Shown piece by piece: positions 5,500 through 5,854 of a stretch of 5,854 nucleotides of DNA; within the stretch, counting starts at the first letter, position 1; every line of letters starts with the position of its first letter. A model generated the notes under the pieces. The model was not told the origin of the DNA, made no database searches, and saw only the letters and a program-made list of their open reading frames with translations. This DNA comes from Candidatus Rokuibacteriota bacterium (GTDB lineage Bacteria; Methylomirabilota; Methylomirabilia; Rokubacteriales; CSP1-6). Made by a program: the position numbers and the translations under genes. The stretch lies in the NCBI GenBank assembly GCA_016201575.1, contig JACQCN010000010.1:1-5854 (forward strand). The letters run 5' to 3'.

Positions 5500-5854
<355 letters not shown>

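Overview
The window comes from a very GC-rich bacterium with strong G/C bias at third codon positions, which is why long antisense shadow ORFs are common. The mix of genes (dapB and an LL-diaminopimelate aminotransferase with a FAH-family gene between them, then folB-folK, an ECF sigma factor and a membrane anti-sigma-like protein) fits an environmental lineage such as Rokubacteria/Methylomirabilota or a deltaproteobacterial relative. That placement is an inference from gene content and base composition and is not proven. Every supported gene lies on the minus strand, so transcription runs from right to left.

Right part (about 3453-5854): the 3' part of dapB enters at the right edge. A 125-base spacer with three inverted repeats follows, then a fumarylacetoacetate hydrolase-family gene, which overlaps the start of the aminotransferase gene (dapL) by ATGA. 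DapB makes tetrahydrodipicolinate and DapL aminates it directly to LL-diaminopimelate, so this block serves lysine and peptidoglycan synthesis by the aminotransferase route. The role of the FAH-family enzyme between them is unknown.

Middle (about 2554-3452): a stand-alone two-CBS-domain gene has a plausible extended -10 promoter. It is followed by 375 bases in which I see no gene, but which hold a 16-bp palindrome and another extended -10 promoter. Both promoter candidates lie exactly 41 bases upstream of their start codons.

Left part (1-2553): a tightly packed operon reads folB, folK, ECF sigma factor, anti-sigma-like membrane protein and AI-2E-family transporter (partial). Junctions are GTGA overlap, 1-base gap, ATGA overlap and a 39-base gap. 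As given, folB is interrupted: its N-terminal 22 residues, including the catalytic Glu, are in one frame and the other ~97 residues are in another, consistent with loss of one base. The presumed anti-sigma factor has no cysteine at all, so it cannot carry the usual HxxxCxxC zinc motif.

I find no mobile element, CRISPR array, tRNA or rRNA. The points most worth a second look are the folB frameshift, the cysteine-free anti-sigma candidate coupled to folate genes, and the dapB-FAH spacer, where a strong hairpin arm could also pair with the FAH ribosome binding site.
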